The notes: a model not told the origin generated them from the letters alone. Positions 33,565-42,713 are shown, counted from the stretch's first letter. The stretch: DNA of 64,000 bases from Herbiconiux daphne (GCF_024979295.1 NZ_JANLCJ010000008.1:93403-157402), one strand, 5' to 3'. Numbers and translations are program-made.

Positions 33565-35066
33565 TACAGCTGCTCCCTGACCTCAGTGGGGATGCGGAGA
33601 TGCTTCGGCAGCACCAGGCCAAGCGGCAGCGCCGCCGCGAACGCGGAATCCTGCGACCCGTGCACGACGCGCAGCCGCAGCCGCGCGGTGGCCGACAGAC
33701 TGTCGATCGCCGCCTTCGCGTCGGCCTCCTGCGCGGCATCCGTCACCGTCGCGGTGACGAGCATGCCGAAGTTCACCAGGCCCGCCCCGGACGCCTCTTC
33801 CTGAGCGGTCGCCAGTGCGTATTTTGTCGCGGTGACGCTCCGAGCGGTGGGCTTATTCGAGGACTGGAGATTGAACATTGCCGCACGCGCGTCCGCCTCG
33901 ACGAGCGCGGCCGCCTTGGCCGCGTCAATCGGGCGGTACAACAGCGTGATCCGCTTCCGGGCGACGTCGCGGTGAGGTGCGAGCAGCCTGGCCAGGATGC
34001 TCGAGGGCACGTTGCCGCGCGGGGCGCCGCTCATCATCCACGTCACCGACACGGCGGAGTCATGCCGGTAGGTGTCCCAGCTGGCCTGATGCGCGGTCGG
34101 GCCAACCTCCGGCCAATACAACTCGGGCGGCTCGCCCGCCGCGTTGGCATCGTCGATCAACCGCGCTGCCGCCGGATCGTAAGCCACACGGATGACCTCG
34201 CAAAGCTCCTGGGCGCTCAACGGGTGCGTCGCGCCAGCGCCGGTGGCCGAGAGCCCCTGCGTGAGACCTGGCAGTCGTGAGGCGAGCTCACGGCCCATCT
34301 CATCAGGGGTGCGCTTCTTGCCCCCGGCGCGCGCGGCAGCGTTGAACGTGATGGCTACATAGGCCTTGATCGTGGCCGACCCGGCCGGGTAGTGCTCCAC
34401 CAGGTCGTTGAGGATGCTCCTTGCGAACTCGGGTGCGTTCGGGTCGATGCGCGAGCTCACCTCGCGACGCAGCCTCGTGCCAGTGTCCGGTGCCGTCTCG
34501 ATCGTCACCGACACCGCCTCGATCCCCGGTTCGTCTCCGAGGTTGGCCAGCCACATGCCCCACTCGGCCACCCACACGTCGACCTGCTCACGGTCGACGA
34601 GCGCGGCCCCATCAGGCTCGGTGCCAATGACGACCGTGAAGTCCGACGTGTTCGGCACCTGCACCAGCGCAAAAGGCCGGTTGTAGCTGTCGCGCCACTC
34701 GGTCAGCCGGGACCCAGCCGTCAGGCCGGGCAGCTGCGTCGTGCCCCACTCGGCGCGGCCAAGCGGCCCCGACCGGTAGATGTTCGATCCCTTGCTCTTC
34801 GTAGCCATCCATCCCACCCGTGTTGTGGTCCGCATCAGCAGACTCTGGCCATGCTTGTCCTTGACGGAAACCGTCAGCAGGAACAGCCCGAACACCAGAG
34901 CGGTGAGCAGGCCATTGACGATGGTCGACGCCATCGTGACGATCACACTGAACCCGGCCCCGAAGAACAGGATCGCGGTCCCGATCGTGCCCAGGCCTAG
35001 CAGGCCGGCCGTCTTGGGCTTGGTCCAGTTGCCGTACGCCGGGGGCGCACCATCTGTCGTTGTCAT
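33564..35066 (-). CDS. SCO6880-family conjugation protein
   Basis: A 500-residue protein of the SCO6880 family, found next to VirB4 in actinobacterial transfer regions. Two closely spaced membrane segments (about residues 20-62) resemble VirB3/PrgI. The long soluble part (TSDFTVVIGTEPDG, SVSVTWMMSGAPRGNVPSSILARLLAPH) resembles the N-terminal half of VirB4. It therefore probably combines the membrane anchor and the VirB4 N-domain. It lies between VirB6 and VirB4 genes with 1-12 bp spacing. Full length by comparison with its kind. Confidence 0.85.
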   Translation of the reverse strand: MTTTDGAPPAYGNWTKPKTAGLLGLGTIGTAILFFGAGFSVIVTMASTIVNGLLTALVFGLFLLTVSVKDKHGQSLLMRTTTRVGWMATKSKGSNIYRSGPLGRAEWGTTQLPGLTAGSRLTEWRDSYNRPFALVQVPNTSDFTVVIGTEPDGAALVDREQVDVWVAEWGMWLANLGDEPGIEAVSVTIETAPDTGTRLRREVSSRIDPNAPEFARSILNDLVEHYPAGSATIKAYVAITFNAAARAGGKKRTPDEMGRELASRLPGLTQGLSATGAGATHPLSAQELCEVIRVAYDPAAARLIDDANAAGEPPELYWPEVGPTAHQASWDTYRHDSAVSVTWMMSGAPRGNVPSSILARLLAPHRDVARKRITLLYRPIDAAKAAALVEADARAAMFNLQSSNKPTARSVTATKYALATAQEEASGAGLVNFGMLVTATVTDAAQEADAKAAIDSLSATARLRLRVVHGSQDSAFAAALPLGLVLPKHLRIPTEVREQL

Positions 35067-35078
35067 CGCACGAACTCC

Positions 35079-36677
35079 CTACGCTCCAGTTGCATCGTCT
35101 GCGGCCGACTGGACCGTTCCCTGCGCGGCCTCCCCCGCGGCCTTGGCCCGCTCCTTGAACATCTGCGCCCCCATCACGATCGGAGCCGCGGGACCAGCCG
35201 CAGCGGCCCCACCCGCCGCCGCACCAGCTCCCGCGCCAGCACCTGCGCCCGCTCCCGCAGCGGCTCCACCCGGGGCCGCACCGCCCCCGGATGCACCGGC
35301 CCGTGCCGCAGCTCCAGCGCCGCCACCACTCGCGCCCGCAGGTGAGGGTGTCGGGGCGGGGCTGCCCTTCCCGGCCATGCTCGCGCCGCTCGGACTCGAA
35401 TCGCCGCCGCCCCCGCCGACTCCTCCCCCGCTGTTACTGGAGCTGCTCATCCGGCGAACCGCACCGCTGGCAACTTCACCTCCGACCATCCCAGCGGCGC
35501 CGGCCAGAGCGAGACCCGCAGCGCCGCCGCCAGCGACCGCGCCCGTCATCGGCGCCACGAACTTCAGCAGCGCCGGCAGCGCGATCAGCGCCATAAGCAT
35601 GAGAGCGAGGCCGGTGAGGATCGAGTAGATGCCGCCCCCGTCGTCTTGGAAAGCATCGGTGCCGGCGAGGCTGAACGCGGCCGCGTAGATCAGGGCGGCC
35701 GCGGGCTTATACAGAATGAAGGCCAGCGTCCAGCCGATCATCTTCCCGAACCACTGCTTACCCATCTGCGTGTTGGTGAAGCTCGCGGTCAACGGGAGCG
35801 CACCTGCAAGCACGACCAGCAGACCGCCCCGGATGACCATCAACGCGACCTGCACGTAGGTCATCAGCAGTGCGATCGCGCCGAGGATAAGCACCCCGAT
35901 CACGCCGATAGGTGACGCAGCGGTCAGAGTGATCAGAGCGGCCATGTTCGTGCCGAAGCACTGGCTACCGGCCACGGACACGTCACAATCGGTCGCCCCT
36001 TGAAGAATCCACACCGAGAACTGGTCGGCGGCCGTCGTGGCCAGAGTGATCACGGCCAGACCCGTACCCGAAACCACCACGAGAGTGATGAGCGACTGGA
36101 TCAGGTCTTTGCCGGGCTGCGCCCGCTGCTCCCACGCCATCCGGATGCCAGCGATGATGATGGACAGGATCGCAAGGCCCCCAACCCAGTACCAGAGAGC
36201 GTTCTGCAAGAACCCGACCGTCGACGACGAGCCCTCCGGCGCTCGCGCAGACAGAAGCCCGCCCACGAGCGCGGACGCCCCCGAGATGAGCAAGATGGCG
36301 ATGAAGATCACGCCGAGCTTGCCAGCATTCCGGAGGCCCTCACCGCGTCGCGACTGCAACGCCATGAGCGCGCCGAGCGCGACGATCGACAGAACGGCGA
36401 TCGCCAACCCGATGTAGCTCACGTACGAGAGGATCGTCGTGAACTGGTCGGCCCCGGGGTTGCTCGTGGGCAGCACCCCTGTGCCGTTGCCGGCAGTTAG
36501 CACCGGGGTGGGCACGTTGACCCACATCGTCCCGATGCTGCCCAACGCCTTCCCGAGCCCTTCCAGCACTCGGTTCATCAGCTCCTGCACGGCGTCATTC
36601 GACGCCTGCGAGATGATGTCCTTCGCACCCTCTCCTAGCTTGCAGGCGAAGTCGAAGGTCGCGCACTCTTCAGGCAC
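35079..36677 (-). CDS. VirB6/TrbL-like polytopic conjugation protein
   Basis: Inner-membrane channel component of 532 residues. About eight hydrophobic segments lie between residues 80 and 400, ending with LLKFVAPMTGAVAGGGAAG. The C-terminal 120 residues are low-complexity Gly/Ala/Pro/Ser, including a run of alternating Ala-Gly, then a short helix. This is the VirB6/TrbL architecture. An N-terminal Cys pair (ECATFDFAC) may form a disulfide. It starts with GTG at 36677, 3 bp after the upstream stop. The low-complexity coding also gives long open frames on the opposite strand, which I ignore. Confidence 0.85.
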   Translation of the reverse strand: MPEECATFDFACKLGEGAKDIISQASNDAVQELMNRVLEGLGKALGSIGTMWVNVPTPVLTAGNGTGVLPTSNPGADQFTTILSYVSYIGLAIAVLSIVALGALMALQSRRGEGLRNAGKLGVIFIAILLISGASALVGGLLSARAPEGSSSTVGFLQNALWYWVGGLAILSIIIAGIRMAWEQRAQPGKDLIQSLITLVVVSGTGLAVITLATTAADQFSVWILQGATDCDVSVAGSQCFGTNMAALITLTAASPIGVIGVLILGAIALLMTYVQVALMVIRGGLLVVLAGALPLTASFTNTQMGKQWFGKMIGWTLAFILYKPAAALIYAAAFSLAGTDAFQDDGGGIYSILTGLALMLMALIALPALLKFVAPMTGAVAGGGAAGLALAGAAGMVGGEVASGAVRRMSSSSNSGGGVGGGGGDSSPSGASMAGKGSPAPTPSPAGASGGGAGAAARAGASGGGAAPGGAAAGAGAGAGAGAGAAAGGAAAAGPAAPIVMGAQMFKERAKAAGEAAQGTVQSAADDATGA

Positions 36678-36680
36678 GGG

Positions 36681-37415
36681 TCACGCCCCAGCCCATGGGG
36701 TATAGCCGCCGAGGCTCTCCAGCTGCGCCGTTTCCAAAGGACTGTTGCCGTCGTTGTCGACAACCGCCTTCCAATCGCCTTCGTACCACTCGAGCACAGT
36801 CGGGATGCTGACGAGTGCGCCGCTGTTCGCCACCTGGACCACCAAATCCACGGTCGCCTGCTCGCCGTCGTACGAGCTGATCGTGTACCCAGCCACCTGC
36901 GCACGAAGCCCACCGTCGGCTGCGGCGTATTCCCCAGCAGCTTCTTTTGCTAGCGCAGCATCCCGGCCAGGGCCGGGCACCAGGTACCGCTCCGACAGCT
37001 CCGGAGCCAACCGGCTATCGGTGCTCATCGCGAAGTAGTTCACAGCCGCGTATAGCGCCCCCTCCGCCGTGTGCGCGAAGCAGCTGCGGAACCCGTCAGC
37101 GTCGATCGTCCCCGGGCCCGAGACCCCAGGATCTGTCGGGGCAGCCAGCGTGCCCACGAGCTCCCACGTCGAGTCGGGCGCGGCATCAAGCGTGTCCGTC
37201 GCCTCGTCCCCGGGCAGGCCGCACACGCTGGGGTCCGCTGTGCTAGCCGTGGAGGTCGACGCAGGCGGGGTAGTAACCGGGTCGGCAACATCGCCGCTGC
37301 GGGTGAGTGACGTGACGAGCACGATGATTCCGGCCAGGACGATGATCCCGACGAGGATGGCTGCGGCGATGAATCCGCGGTTCTTGAACGGGCTTTTGGT
37401 CTCGGTGCTGCTCAT
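36681..37415 (-). CDS. VirB8-like/TcpC-like membrane-anchored conjugation protein
   Basis: A 244-residue bitopic protein. A short basic N-terminus is followed by one membrane segment (about 14-36), a Thr/Ser/Pro linker, and a soluble C-terminal domain. That domain (EGALYAAVNYFAMSTD, then YTISSYDGEQATVDLVVQV and VLEWYEGDWKAVV) has the NTF2-like cone fold expected of VirB8. It sits between pilin-like and VirB6 genes. A lipoprotein with a related fold and final domain is encoded at 40175 on the other side of the divergent promoter. Confidence 0.75.
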   Translation of the reverse strand: MSSTETKSPFKNRGFIAAAILVGIIVLAGIIVLVTSLTRSGDVADPVTTPPASTSTASTADPSVCGLPGDEATDTLDAAPDSTWELVGTLAAPTDPGVSGPGTIDADGFRSCFAHTAEGALYAAVNYFAMSTDSRLAPELSERYLVPGPGRDAALAKEAAGEYAAADGGLRAQVAGYTISSYDGEQATVDLVVQVANSGALVSIPTVLEWYEGDWKAVVDNDGNSPLETAQLESLGGYTPWAGA

Positions 37416-37446
37416 GCGTGGTTCCCTTCGGCGGAGTGGCGGTGGT

Positions 37447-37749
37447 TTAGGAGCCGGAGAGGAATCCGACGAGGGCGGTGGCGGCGCCGATGATCATGAC
37501 GCCGATCAGGATGGCGACGAAGGTTTTGATGTGTTCGCCGCCTTCGCCGCGGCGGGAGTTGAACATGAACATCACGGCCACGGCGATCAGAGCGAGGATG
37601 GCGGCGATGAGGCCGACCCACTTCGCCCAGCTGAGGATCGTCGCGACGCCCTCGAATCCGGGAGGGGCTACCGGGTCGGGGTCGGGCAGTAGGCCGGTGT
37701 ACTGGCTGGCCGCGGTGAGCACGTGTGCGGCTGCGAGGGAGAGAGACAT
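37447..37749 (-). CDS. VirB2/TrbC-like small membrane protein (pilin-like)
   Basis: A 100-residue protein with two membrane helices (about residues 38-62 and 72-96) separated by a short basic loop (NSRRGEGGEH), and a hydrophilic, Pro-rich N-terminal third. This is the layout of VirB2/TrbC pilins or of the related channel subunits. The ATG at 37749 follows GAAAGGACACGCC. A similar RRGEG loop occurs in the VirB6-like protein at 35079, hinting at a shared contact. It is the second gene of the conjugation operon. Confidence 0.75.
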   Translation of the reverse strand: MSLSLAAAHVLTAASQYTGLLPDPDPVAPPGFEGVATILSWAKWVGLIAAILALIAVAVMFMFNSRRGEGGEHIKTFVAILIGVMIIGAATALVGFLSGS

Positions 37750-37760
37750 GGCGTGTCCTT

Positions 37761-38381
37761 TCAGTGGTGAGCGGATGTGCTCAGGGTTGTGATAGCGAGG
37801 TCGGTGAAGAGTTGGCGGAACTCCTTGGGCAGCTGCGCGGCCGCGTCGATCGGTCCGACGCGCCAGGCGTCGACCCACGGCAGGTGCCACACCCGGGGCA
37901 CGCCGCCGGCGACGATGTGCTCGAGCTCGCGCAGTGGCTTCGGCAGTCGACCGGGTGCATCTGCGATCAGCACGAGGCCGGCGAGGCCTACGCCCTCGCC
38001 CAGAGCGTTCGAGGCCCACTCGGTCGCCGCGCGCTGGGCCGCGGTGATGCCGGCGAAGTTGCTGCGAGCGACGAGCACCACCCGATGTGTGGTGCCGGGA
38101 GTGATCGGAATGGGCCAGCTGTGATCTGCGGGGCGCGTCCCGCTGGCCAGGGTGGCCAGTGTCGATTCGCCGGCGCCGCCGTGCACGCCGAGCCACCAGG
38201 CGGTCGCTGGCCATGCCTGCTCGCGTCGAGGGAGCCGGTCGGCGGTGTCGGGCGCGGGCACGCCGAGCTGGGGAGCTGTGGCACCGCCGCGCACGTCTCG
38301 CCTCGATTTCGGAAGCTGCGCCTCGGGCACCTCAGCTGCCGGCTCTTTCGGGCTCACAAGCCACGGATTCACGTTGGTCAT
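37761..38381 (-). CDS. Conjugation-operon first gene, degenerate P-loop protein (DUF6668-like)
   Basis: A 206-residue protein. The segment WWLGVHGGAGEST (residues 62-74) looks like a P-loop in which the lysine is replaced by glutamate. The later strands (HRVVLVARSNFAGITAAQRAA, VGLAGLVLIADAPGRLPK) keep a ParA/MinD-like order. I believe it matches family DUF6668 of actinobacterial conjugative elements. It heads the minus-strand operon; the ATG follows GGGAAGGG. Loss of the lysine suggests that it binds without hydrolysing ATP or acts as a scaffold. That is inferred. Confidence 0.7.
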   Translation of the reverse strand: MTNVNPWLVSPKEPAAEVPEAQLPKSRRDVRGGATAPQLGVPAPDTADRLPRREQAWPATAWWLGVHGGAGESTLATLASGTRPADHSWPIPITPGTTHRVVLVARSNFAGITAAQRAATEWASNALGEGVGLAGLVLIADAPGRLPKPLRELEHIVAGGVPRVWHLPWVDAWRVGPIDAAAQLPKEFRQLFTDLAITTLSTSAHH

Positions 38382-38510
38382 TCACTCGATCCCTTCCCGA
38401 TTGAGACTCGGAATACCAAATCTCATCCGGTTTGCGTCTTGGTCGACACTGGTAGAGCATGGACGTAGTCCTTCATCGGACCCCCAGTATGGGGCACAGT
38501 CAAACCAGTC

Positions 38511-38562
38511 TCACATAAATTACCTTGTGTGCCATCAAATGTACTGATCTGCGCTTATGTGA
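38511..38562. promoter_or_regulatory. Inverted repeat in the divergent conjugation promoter
   Basis: TCACATAA (38511-38518) and TTATGTGA (38555-38562) are exact complements 36 bp apart, with a TTGTGTG near-copy between. They lie between the two divergent conjugation operons and just upstream of the HTH gene at 38587, which is a likely binder. Confidence 0.5.
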
Positions 38563-38586
38563 CCGATTGTCCGTTAGCCTCTTAGG

Positions 38587-38862
38587 GTGGACGAACCGAT
38601 TTCGACGCTGATGTGGCCCGATTCCGCGCTCTCCCGCTACGGCGACATGCTCACTGTGGGGGAGGTTTCGCGGGTCATCAACCTGGGCGAGCGGAGCGTG
38701 CGCGACCTTCTGACGACCTCCGATCCGGCCAGCCGATTGCCGGCCGTCAGGATCGGGAAGAACTGGCGAATCCCCCGCGAGCAGCTGCGCGCGTACCTCC
38801 TGGCCCATCACAACGAGCAGGCCGCACTGAATCTTCAGGACGACGAGAGAGGCACCTCATGA
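38587..38862 (+). CDS. Excisionase-like helix-turn-helix protein
   Basis: A 91-residue DNA-binding protein. MLTVGEVSRVINLGERSVRDLL and AVRIGKNWRIPREQLRAYL form the MerR/excisionase-type winged helix. It begins with GTG 38587 on a short AGGG-type site; ATG 38611 is an alternative. The stop overlaps the ATG of the ParA-like gene (ATGA). Placed at the head of the plus-strand conjugation operon and facing the minus-strand one, it is probably the switch for transfer genes. A related HTH gene at 42714 closes the same operon. Confidence 0.75.
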   Translation: MDEPISTLMWPDSALSRYGDMLTVGEVSRVINLGERSVRDLLTTSDPASRLPAVRIGKNWRIPREQLRAYLLAHHNEQAALNLQDDERGTS

Positions 38863-40178
38863 CCATCACCGTTCCGACGTTCCCGAAGATCGAGGCGACG
38901 GTCGCGGCCGATGCGACGGGCACGGTCACGATCAACGGCAGCACCCAGGACGTCTCCGGCGCCACCGATGCCGCGGTGCGCGCCGAAATCGTCGCGCTCG
39001 TCACTGCAACTGCCATGGAGCTCGGGCGGCCGGTCCGCCTGCTCACCCGCGACGGGCTCGGAGAGCAGCTGTTCGCCGTCCACCCTGACGGACACCTCGA
39101 GCCCATCACCGCCCTCGACGCCTCTGCCGCGGTCGTGCAGCAGCCCGAGGCCACCACGCCCGCGCACGCCGCGCCAGAGCAGGTGCCCGTGGCGCCCGCC
39201 GCCCCGCAGCAGCAGGTCGCGCCGCAGGTCGAGGTGGCCAAGCCGCGGCCGACCCTGAACGACCTTCTGCAGTCCAGGCCCGCCGCCCCGGTCGGTCCCG
39301 CGACGATGGGATGGCAAGGCACAGTGCGCACGCTCACGGGCGGCCTCATCAAGCCCGCCCCCGGCGCCTTCGAGCTCGCCCACCGCGACGCCATCGAACG
39401 CGTCGCCCGCAGCCTCAGCGGCCCGCGCACGATCGTCGTCATCAACCCCAAGGGTGGGGCGCACAAGACGACCTCGACCATGCTCCTGTCGGCCACGTTC
39501 GGCATCCATCGCGGCGGCTCTGTGCTGGCGTGGGACAACAACGAGACCAGGGGCACGCTCGGGTGGCGTGCCCAGCCGGCCCGCCACCAGAACACGGCTG
39601 TTGACCTTCTTCGAGATCTCGACCGGTTCAATGACATTCGCAACGCCCGGGTGGGCGACCTCGATAACTACGTCCGGGCCCAGAACCCTACCCAGTTCCA
39701 CGTGCTCGCCTCTGACGAGGACGCGGCCGCGTCGAGCACGATCGACGCGGCCGCGTTCGAGAACCTGCACCAGACCCTCAGCCGCTTCTACCGCGTCATC
39801 GTCGTGGACACCGGTAACAACATGCGCGCCTCGAACTGGGAAGCTGCCCTCGCGGCAGCCGACCAGGTGGTCATCGTCTCCACGATCCGTGAGGACACCG
39901 CCAACTCGGCCGCGTGGCTCGTCGACGGCCTCTACGAGAAAGGCCACGAGGACAAGGTGCGCAACGCCGTCACCGTGCTCGCCTCACCCTCGAAGGTCGC
40001 CGACCCGCAACTCGTCCGCCGACTCGACTCGCACTTCCGCTCCCTCACCCGCGCCGTGCACCACGTGCCCCACGACGACGCATTGGTCGACGGCGGAACC
40101 CTGAACTTCGACGCCCTGTCACCGGCCACCCGAGAAGCGTGGCTCCAGGTCACCGCCACCGTAGCGGACGGCCTGTGA
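38859..40178 (+). CDS. ParA/MinD-like ATPase with an extra N-terminal domain
   Basis: A 439-residue ATPase. The first 80 residues are a small domain (ending ELGRPVRLLTRDGLGEQLFAVHPDGH) that recurs at the start of the FHA protein at 41800. After a Pro/Gln/Ala linker, the P-loop NPKGGAHKTT opens a MinD/ParA domain with VVDTGNN as the switch motif. It is distinct from the plasmid partition ParA at 53232. Genes of this type sit in actinobacterial conjugation operons, possibly positioning the machinery at the membrane or pole. It overlaps its neighbours on both sides by 4 bp. Confidence 0.82.
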   Translation: MTITVPTFPKIEATVAADATGTVTINGSTQDVSGATDAAVRAEIVALVTATAMELGRPVRLLTRDGLGEQLFAVHPDGHLEPITALDASAAVVQQPEATTPAHAAPEQVPVAPAAPQQQVAPQVEVAKPRPTLNDLLQSRPAAPVGPATMGWQGTVRTLTGGLIKPAPGAFELAHRDAIERVARSLSGPRTIVVINPKGGAHKTTSTMLLSATFGIHRGGSVLAWDNNETRGTLGWRAQPARHQNTAVDLLRDLDRFNDIRNARVGDLDNYVRAQNPTQFHVLASDEDAAASSTIDAAAFENLHQTLSRFYRVIVVDTGNNMRASNWEAALAAADQVVIVSTIREDTANSAAWLVDGLYEKGHEDKVRNAVTVLASPSKVADPQLVRRLDSHFRSLTRAVHHVPHDDALVDGGTLNFDALSPATREAWLQVTATVADGL

Positions 40179-40681
40179 ACCGCGCCGCAGCAGCGCTGCC
40201 CCTGATCGCAGCGCTCGCCCTCACCGGATGCGTCGCAGACCCCGACACGGACGCCTCTAGCTCCACCAGCACGGTCACCGCCGCCCCGACGTCGCCCAGC
40301 AGCCCGAACCCCACACCGCCCAGCGACGACGCCACAGTCATCCCCGTACCGGAGGCCGGCGACGACAGTCGAGAATCGGCGCTCGCCGCGGCCGAGAAGG
40401 TGGTCGCCACGTTCGGGCAGCCGACCCTGGATGCGGAGACGTGGATGAACAACCTCTACCCGCTGATGACCCAGGTCGGCGCGGCCGCGTACGAGGGCAC
40501 CGACCCGGCCAAGGTGCCTGTGCACCAGGTCACCGGCGCCGGCACGATCCTCGACGGCTCCACGGAGGTCGCGCTGATCATCGAGGTTCCCACCGACGCC
40601 GGCCCGTACAACGTGAGCCTGAGCCGCATCGACCCGGCTGCCCCGTGGCTCGCTGACCGAATCCGGCCCGCGCAGGCGTAG
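40175..40681 (+). CDS. Lipoprotein with VirB8/NTF2-like domain
   Basis: A 168-residue exported lipoprotein. A signal peptide with lipobox LTGC is followed by a Ser/Thr/Pro linker of about 40 residues, then a compact domain (ESALAAAEKVVATFGQPTLDAETWMNNLYPLMT ... NVSLSRIDPAAPWLADRI) similar in design to conjugation NTF2-like domains. The GTG start overlaps the ParA-like stop. It precedes the peptidoglycan hydrolase gene by 3 bp. It probably forms part of the extracytoplasmic face of the transfer channel. Confidence 0.75.
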   Translation: MNRAAAALPLIAALALTGCVADPDTDASSSTSTVTAAPTSPSSPNPTPPSDDATVIPVPEAGDDSRESALAAAEKVVATFGQPTLDAETWMNNLYPLMTQVGAAAYEGTDPAKVPVHQVTGAGTILDGSTEVALIIEVPTDAGPYNVSLSRIDPAAPWLADRIRPAQA

Positions 40682-40684
40682 CCC

Positions 40685-41800
40685 ATGGCGGAGCAGAGCA
40701 AAGGCACAGGGGCGCTGACCTTCATCGGCGCACCACTCATCGTGCTCGCCACGCTCTTCCTGCTCATCGTGCTCGTCTTCACCGGAGGCGGTGCCGCTGC
40801 ATCGTGCGCCGCGGCCGCGAACTCGATCGACCCGGAGAAGGTACCCACCGAGCCGGTAGCCGGATTCGAGGGTGAGCAGCTGAAGAACGCCGCGTACATC
40901 ATGAACGCCGCCTCCGCGCTCGGCCTCGATCGAAAGGCGCAGGTGATCGGCGTCATGACGGCCATCGGTGAGAGCACGCTAGTTAACCTCGACTACGGCG
41001 ACGAGGGTAACGGCGTCACCAACCCGGACGGCACCCCCACCTGCTCGGTGGGGCTCTTTCAGCAGCAGTGGTGCCTAGGCACCTGGGGCACGCGAGAGCA
41101 GGCCATGGACCCGACCTACGCCGCCACGTCGTTCTTCCAGCGGCTCGTCGGCGTGGCCGACTGGCAGAACCTCGAACCCACCCTCGCCATCCACAAGGTG
41201 CAGGGCAACGCAGACCCGTTCTACTACGCGCCGTTCTTTGAGCCAGCCGACGCCATCGTGACGGCCCTCGCAGGAGGCCCCACCGGGACCGGATGTGCGA
41301 GCGGCAGCGTCATGCTGCCCCTCTCCCCCGGCTTCAACATGACCGACGACTTCGGACCCCGCGGCGCACCCACAGGCGGCGCCTCCAGCTGGCACCCCGC
41401 CGACGACCTCCAGCACTGGCCCGGCAACTGCAAAGACCCGATCTACTCCATCGAGAACGGCACCGTCGCGCTCGCCGAGGGCTACCAGGTGTCCATCAAG
41501 TCCCCAGCCGGCTACACCGTCTCCTACCTGCACATGGACCTAGCCGACGTCACCGTGAACGTAGGCGATGCCGTGACCGCTGGCCAGCAGATCGCCCTCA
41601 CCGGCAACGAAGGCCCCTCCACCGGCTGCCACCTCGACATCCGCATCAACGTCGACGGAAACACCGACCCCCAGGTGGCGACCCTGCCCACCTCCGAGAC
41701 GCTCGGCGCACCCGTCCCCGGATTCATCGACCCTGAAAAGTTCTTCGCCCTCTTCGGCGTCGAACTCTGCCCCGCCGACAGCTGCACCAGGAACTACTGA
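40685..41800 (+). CDS. Conjugation peptidoglycan hydrolase: lysozyme-like plus M23 domain
   Basis: Cell-wall enzyme of 371 residues that would open peptidoglycan for the transfer channel. One N-terminal membrane segment (about 12-34) precedes a lysozyme-like domain (IGVMTAIGESTLVNLDYGDEGN with the catalytic Glu, then GLFQQQ). The C-terminal LytM/M23 domain has the first zinc pair in WHPADD, and YLHMD. The usual final H-x-H is H-L-D (CHLDIRI), so one zinc ligand is Asp, or this domain binds rather than cuts. A decayed relative lies at 57867. Confidence 0.87.
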   Translation: MAEQSKGTGALTFIGAPLIVLATLFLLIVLVFTGGGAAASCAAAANSIDPEKVPTEPVAGFEGEQLKNAAYIMNAASALGLDRKAQVIGVMTAIGESTLVNLDYGDEGNGVTNPDGTPTCSVGLFQQQWCLGTWGTREQAMDPTYAATSFFQRLVGVADWQNLEPTLAIHKVQGNADPFYYAPFFEPADAIVTALAGGPTGTGCASGSVMLPLSPGFNMTDDFGPRGAPTGGASSWHPADDLQHWPGNCKDPIYSIENGTVALAEGYQVSIKSPAGYTVSYLHMDLADVTVNVGDAVTAGQQIALTGNEGPSTGCHLDIRINVDGNTDPQVATLPTSETLGAPVPGFIDPEKFFALFGVELCPADSCTRNY

Positions 41801-42549
41801 TGCCGCCCACACCCATCCCCGCCTACCCCGTGCTCGTCGTCAACGTGCACCAGGACGGCAGCGCCCACGCCAACGTCGCCGGCCGCCACATCGACTACCC
41901 TCCAGTACCCGCCGCTGACACCCGAACCGCCGTCACCCAGTACGCGGCCGAGCTCGCCACCACGCTCGGCCGCCCCATCCGCATAACCACCACCGACCCA
42001 CACGGCACCTGGCAGCTCGCAGTCCACCCAAACGGCACCGTCACCGACCTCGCCCCACCAGCCTCCCGCCGACGCAGACCCCCGCTCGAGCACACACCCA
42101 CCCCCAACGAAGGAACGACGCTCTCCGCATCCGTGCCGACCGCGGCCCTGGCCACCGTCGAGCTCGTCGCTGGCGAGCGCTTGAACCGAGGCGCGATCGC
42201 CACGCTTCGGTTCGGCACGGGCGACGTCGCCCGCGTCTCTAGCAGTGCTCTGATCGGGCGCCGGCCCGCCGCGGTCGACGGCGAACTCGTCGACCAACTC
42301 GTGGTAATCGATGACCTGACGCGAACAGTGTCCAAAACGCACCTGCTCGTCGCGTGGGTCGACGGCCAGCTCTGGACCACTGACCTACACTCCGGGAACG
42401 GAAGCCAGATCCGGCGCCCGGTTGGGCAGCGCATCGACCTCGCCCCTGGCCGCTCTTATCCGGTGCGTCACGGCGACGTCGTGCACATCGGCGGACAGCG
42501 ATTCTCGATCGACACGGCAACCAGCAGCGGGACGCAGGATGAACGATGA
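41800..42549 (+). CDS. FHA-domain protein with shared N-terminal domain
   Basis: A 249-residue protein. Residues 1-85 repeat the small domain of the ParA-like protein at 38859 (TTLGRPIRITTTDPHGTWQLAVHPNG). The C-terminal 100 residues are an FHA phosphothreonine-binding domain (IGRRPA ... VSKTHLLVAWVDGQLWTTDLHSGNGS ... HGDVVHIGG). Phospho-dependent recruitment within the transfer machinery, perhaps linked to a host Ser/Thr kinase, is inferred. It starts one base inside the hydrolase stop codon (TGATG) and overlaps the next frame by 4 bp. Confidence 0.85.
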   Translation: MPPTPIPAYPVLVVNVHQDGSAHANVAGRHIDYPPVPAADTRTAVTQYAAELATTLGRPIRITTTDPHGTWQLAVHPNGTVTDLAPPASRRRRPPLEHTPTPNEGTTLSASVPTAALATVELVAGERLNRGAIATLRFGTGDVARVSSSALIGRRPAAVDGELVDQLVVIDDLTRTVSKTHLLVAWVDGQLWTTDLHSGNGSQIRRPVGQRIDLAPGRSYPVRHGDVVHIGGQRFSIDTATSSGTQDER

Positions 42550-42713
42550 CGGCACGAGTCGGCGCCGCTGACCCTAGTGCGGGGTACTCGAGCTGGGATA
42601 ATGCTTGGAGAAGGCCGAACGGCGGCCTAACCGCTGATGAACGCCAGGACACCCGAAGCCCTGACCGCTTTTCCGTCGACCCCGATCGGGACTCCCATGA
42701 AACCGCTGCTCTG

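Noticed and set aside
32023..33804. 593-codon open frame on the plus strand opposite VirB4
   Set aside because: Antisense to two well-recognised conjugation genes; its Arg/His/Gly-rich sequence is typical of the mirror frame of GC-rich coding DNA.
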